Assembly (NCBI RefSeq): GCF_000372725.1
Contig: NW_005202303.1
Location: 126,418 to 190,417 of the forward strand
DNA from: Emiliania huxleyi CCMP1516
Taxonomy: Eukaryota > Haptophyta > Isochrysidales > Noelaerhabdaceae
Length of the DNA: 64,000 nt
Direction: 5' to 3'
Shown: in pieces, positions 63,140 through 64,000 of the stretch
Layout: every line of letters starts with the position of its first letter
Position numbering within the stretch: the first letter of the stretch is position 1
Translations under genes and position numbers: made by a program
Notes under the pieces: model-generated
The model's database searches: none
What the model was told of the DNA's origin: nothing
What the model saw: only the letters and a program-made list of their open reading frames with translations

Positions 63140-64000
63140 ATGGAGGGCTACCTCTCCAAAAAGTCGCGCCTCGGCGCCGCGGGTCGCGTCTGGCAGCGCC
63201 GCTGGTTCGTCCTCGACGGCACCGGGCTGCGCTGGTTCGAGGACGAGAGCAAGCGCGGCGACGCCAAGGGTGCCATCGGGCTCGCGCACCTCGAGTCTGC
63301 TGGCGCCGCCGCGCACAAGTCGCCCACGCGCTTTCTCGTGCGCTGCCGCGCCTCCGCCGAGCGCGGGAGCGCGGCGAGCGTCTACGACTTTGAGGCGCCG
63401 TCGTCCGCGGCGATGGGGCGCTGGGTCGAGGCCGTCGGCCGGCTCGTGTGCGCGCGAGGCGCTCGCGAGGGCGGAGGCGGGAGCGGGGACGCGGCGCTGT
63501 GCGGCGAGCCGGTGGAGGAAAGGCTCGCAGCCGTGCCCGGCAACGGCGAGTGCGCCGACTGCATGTCGAGCGACCCGAAGCGGCAGCCGCTGCCTGCGTG
63601 GGCGTCGACCAACCTGGGGGTCGTATTTTGCATCCGCTGCTCAGGTGCGCACCGCAAGCTCGGCACGCACCTGAGCAAGGTGCTCTCCATCAAGATTGAC
63701 CGCTGGAGCGACGAGCAGCTCGCGTGGATGGAGCGGCTGGGCAACGCGCAAGTCAATGCGGAGCTCGAGGCGGGGCTGCCCGCGGGCGTCAAGCCGGACC
63801 TGGTCAGCAGCAGCGCGGAGCAGGTCGAGGCCTTCATTCGCGCAAAGTACGAGCTGGGCTCGTTCCTCGCCGGCGGCGACGGCTTCGTCCCTCCCGCGCC
63901 GCGCCGCTCGCTGCAGGAGGTCGGCATGATTGAGTTTGCCGGGCTGCTCTTCGTGCAGCTGGTGGCGGGGAGCCACCTGCGCGTGCCCAACGCGTGGCGG
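63140..64000 (+). CDS. PH-ArfGAP-C2 protein, 5' part
   Basis: 287 residues from an ATG at 63140; open to the window edge. It starts with a PH domain (MEGYLSKKSRLGAAGRVWQR, RWFVLDGTGLRWFEDE, ending MGRWVEAVGRLV). An ArfGAP domain follows: RLAAVPGNGECADCMSSDPK, WASTNLGVVFCIRCSGAHRK, GTHLSKVLSIKIDRWS. The zinc site C-x2-C...C-x2-C and the Arg of the arginine finger (CSGAHRKLGTH) are present. At the edge a C2-like start appears (GMIEFAGLLFVQLVAGSHLR). ArfGAPs switch off Arf GTPases in vesicle traffic. The tandem repeat at 63065 lies just upstream. Confidence 0.9.
   Translation, partial: MEGYLSKKSRLGAAGRVWQRRWFVLDGTGLRWFEDESKRGDAKGAIGLAHLESAGAAAHKSPTRFLVRCRASAERGSAASVYDFEAPSSAAMGRWVEAVGRLVCARGAREGGGGSGDAALCGEPVEERLAAVPGNGECADCMSSDPKRQPLPAWASTNLGVVFCIRCSGAHRKLGTHLSKVLSIKIDRWSDEQLAWMERLGNAQVNAELEAGLPAGVKPDLVSSSAEQVEAFIRAKYELGSFLAGGDGFVPPAPRRSLQEVGMIEFAGLLFVQLVAGSHLRVPNAWR

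Overview
The window looks like nuclear DNA of a GC-rich unicellular alga with a secondary, red-lineage plastid; a haptophyte of the Emiliania/Chrysochromulina type is the best guess. The basis is mixed. Seen: eukaryotic genes with short introns, several proteins starting with a signal peptide followed by a transit-like stretch, a very GC-rich base composition with many simple repeats, and GC-AG introns (5 of the 11 introns I could delimit). Inferred: the haptophyte assignment itself. No rRNA, tRNA, CRISPR array or prokaryotic operon was seen.

Layout. 0-9 kb: end of an unknown + strand gene, a small plastid-targeted protein, a repeat-rich block (2.7-6.6 kb) with two inverted-repeat elements, ribosomal protein S19 (four exons) and a lumen-type protein. 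9-16 kb: a short retroposon with target-site duplications, a two-helix membrane protein and a long Ala-rich coiled-coil protein. 16-27 kb: a CRT-like transporter whose span encloses a cystatin-like domain, an SFR2-type galactolipid enzyme, a foldback repeat and a GT61-like glycosyltransferase. 27-36 kb: accessory DNA made of inverted 28-bp repeat arrays, a 732-bp-period duplication and a retroposon insertion with an empty paralogous site; embedded are a small plastid membrane protein, a Tudor-like fragment and an AP2x3-RING protein.

36-46 kb: a three-copy 180-bp repeat, a SERGT1/GT96-like serine galactosyltransferase ending in a ShK-like module, and a SET plus PWWP chromatin protein. 46-52 kb: a hypothetical protein, two minisatellites and a TH1-AGC kinase whose four exons join in frame. 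52-64 kb: SINE-like copies, a possible Rad52-like protein, a palindrome array in front of a small secreted protein, a complete PrimPol with all catalytic and zinc residues, a CCHC zinc-knuckle protein with a UAP56-binding-like motif, a SAP-like fragment, and the start of a PH-ArfGAP-C2 protein that runs off the window.

The genes do not form a pathway. The better recognised ones are housekeeping or organelle functions (translation, DNA damage tolerance, chromatin, vesicle traffic, plastid lipid remodelling, secretory glycosylation). The novelty lies in unusual domain combinations and in a rich set of small mobile repeats whose insertion scars can be read directly.
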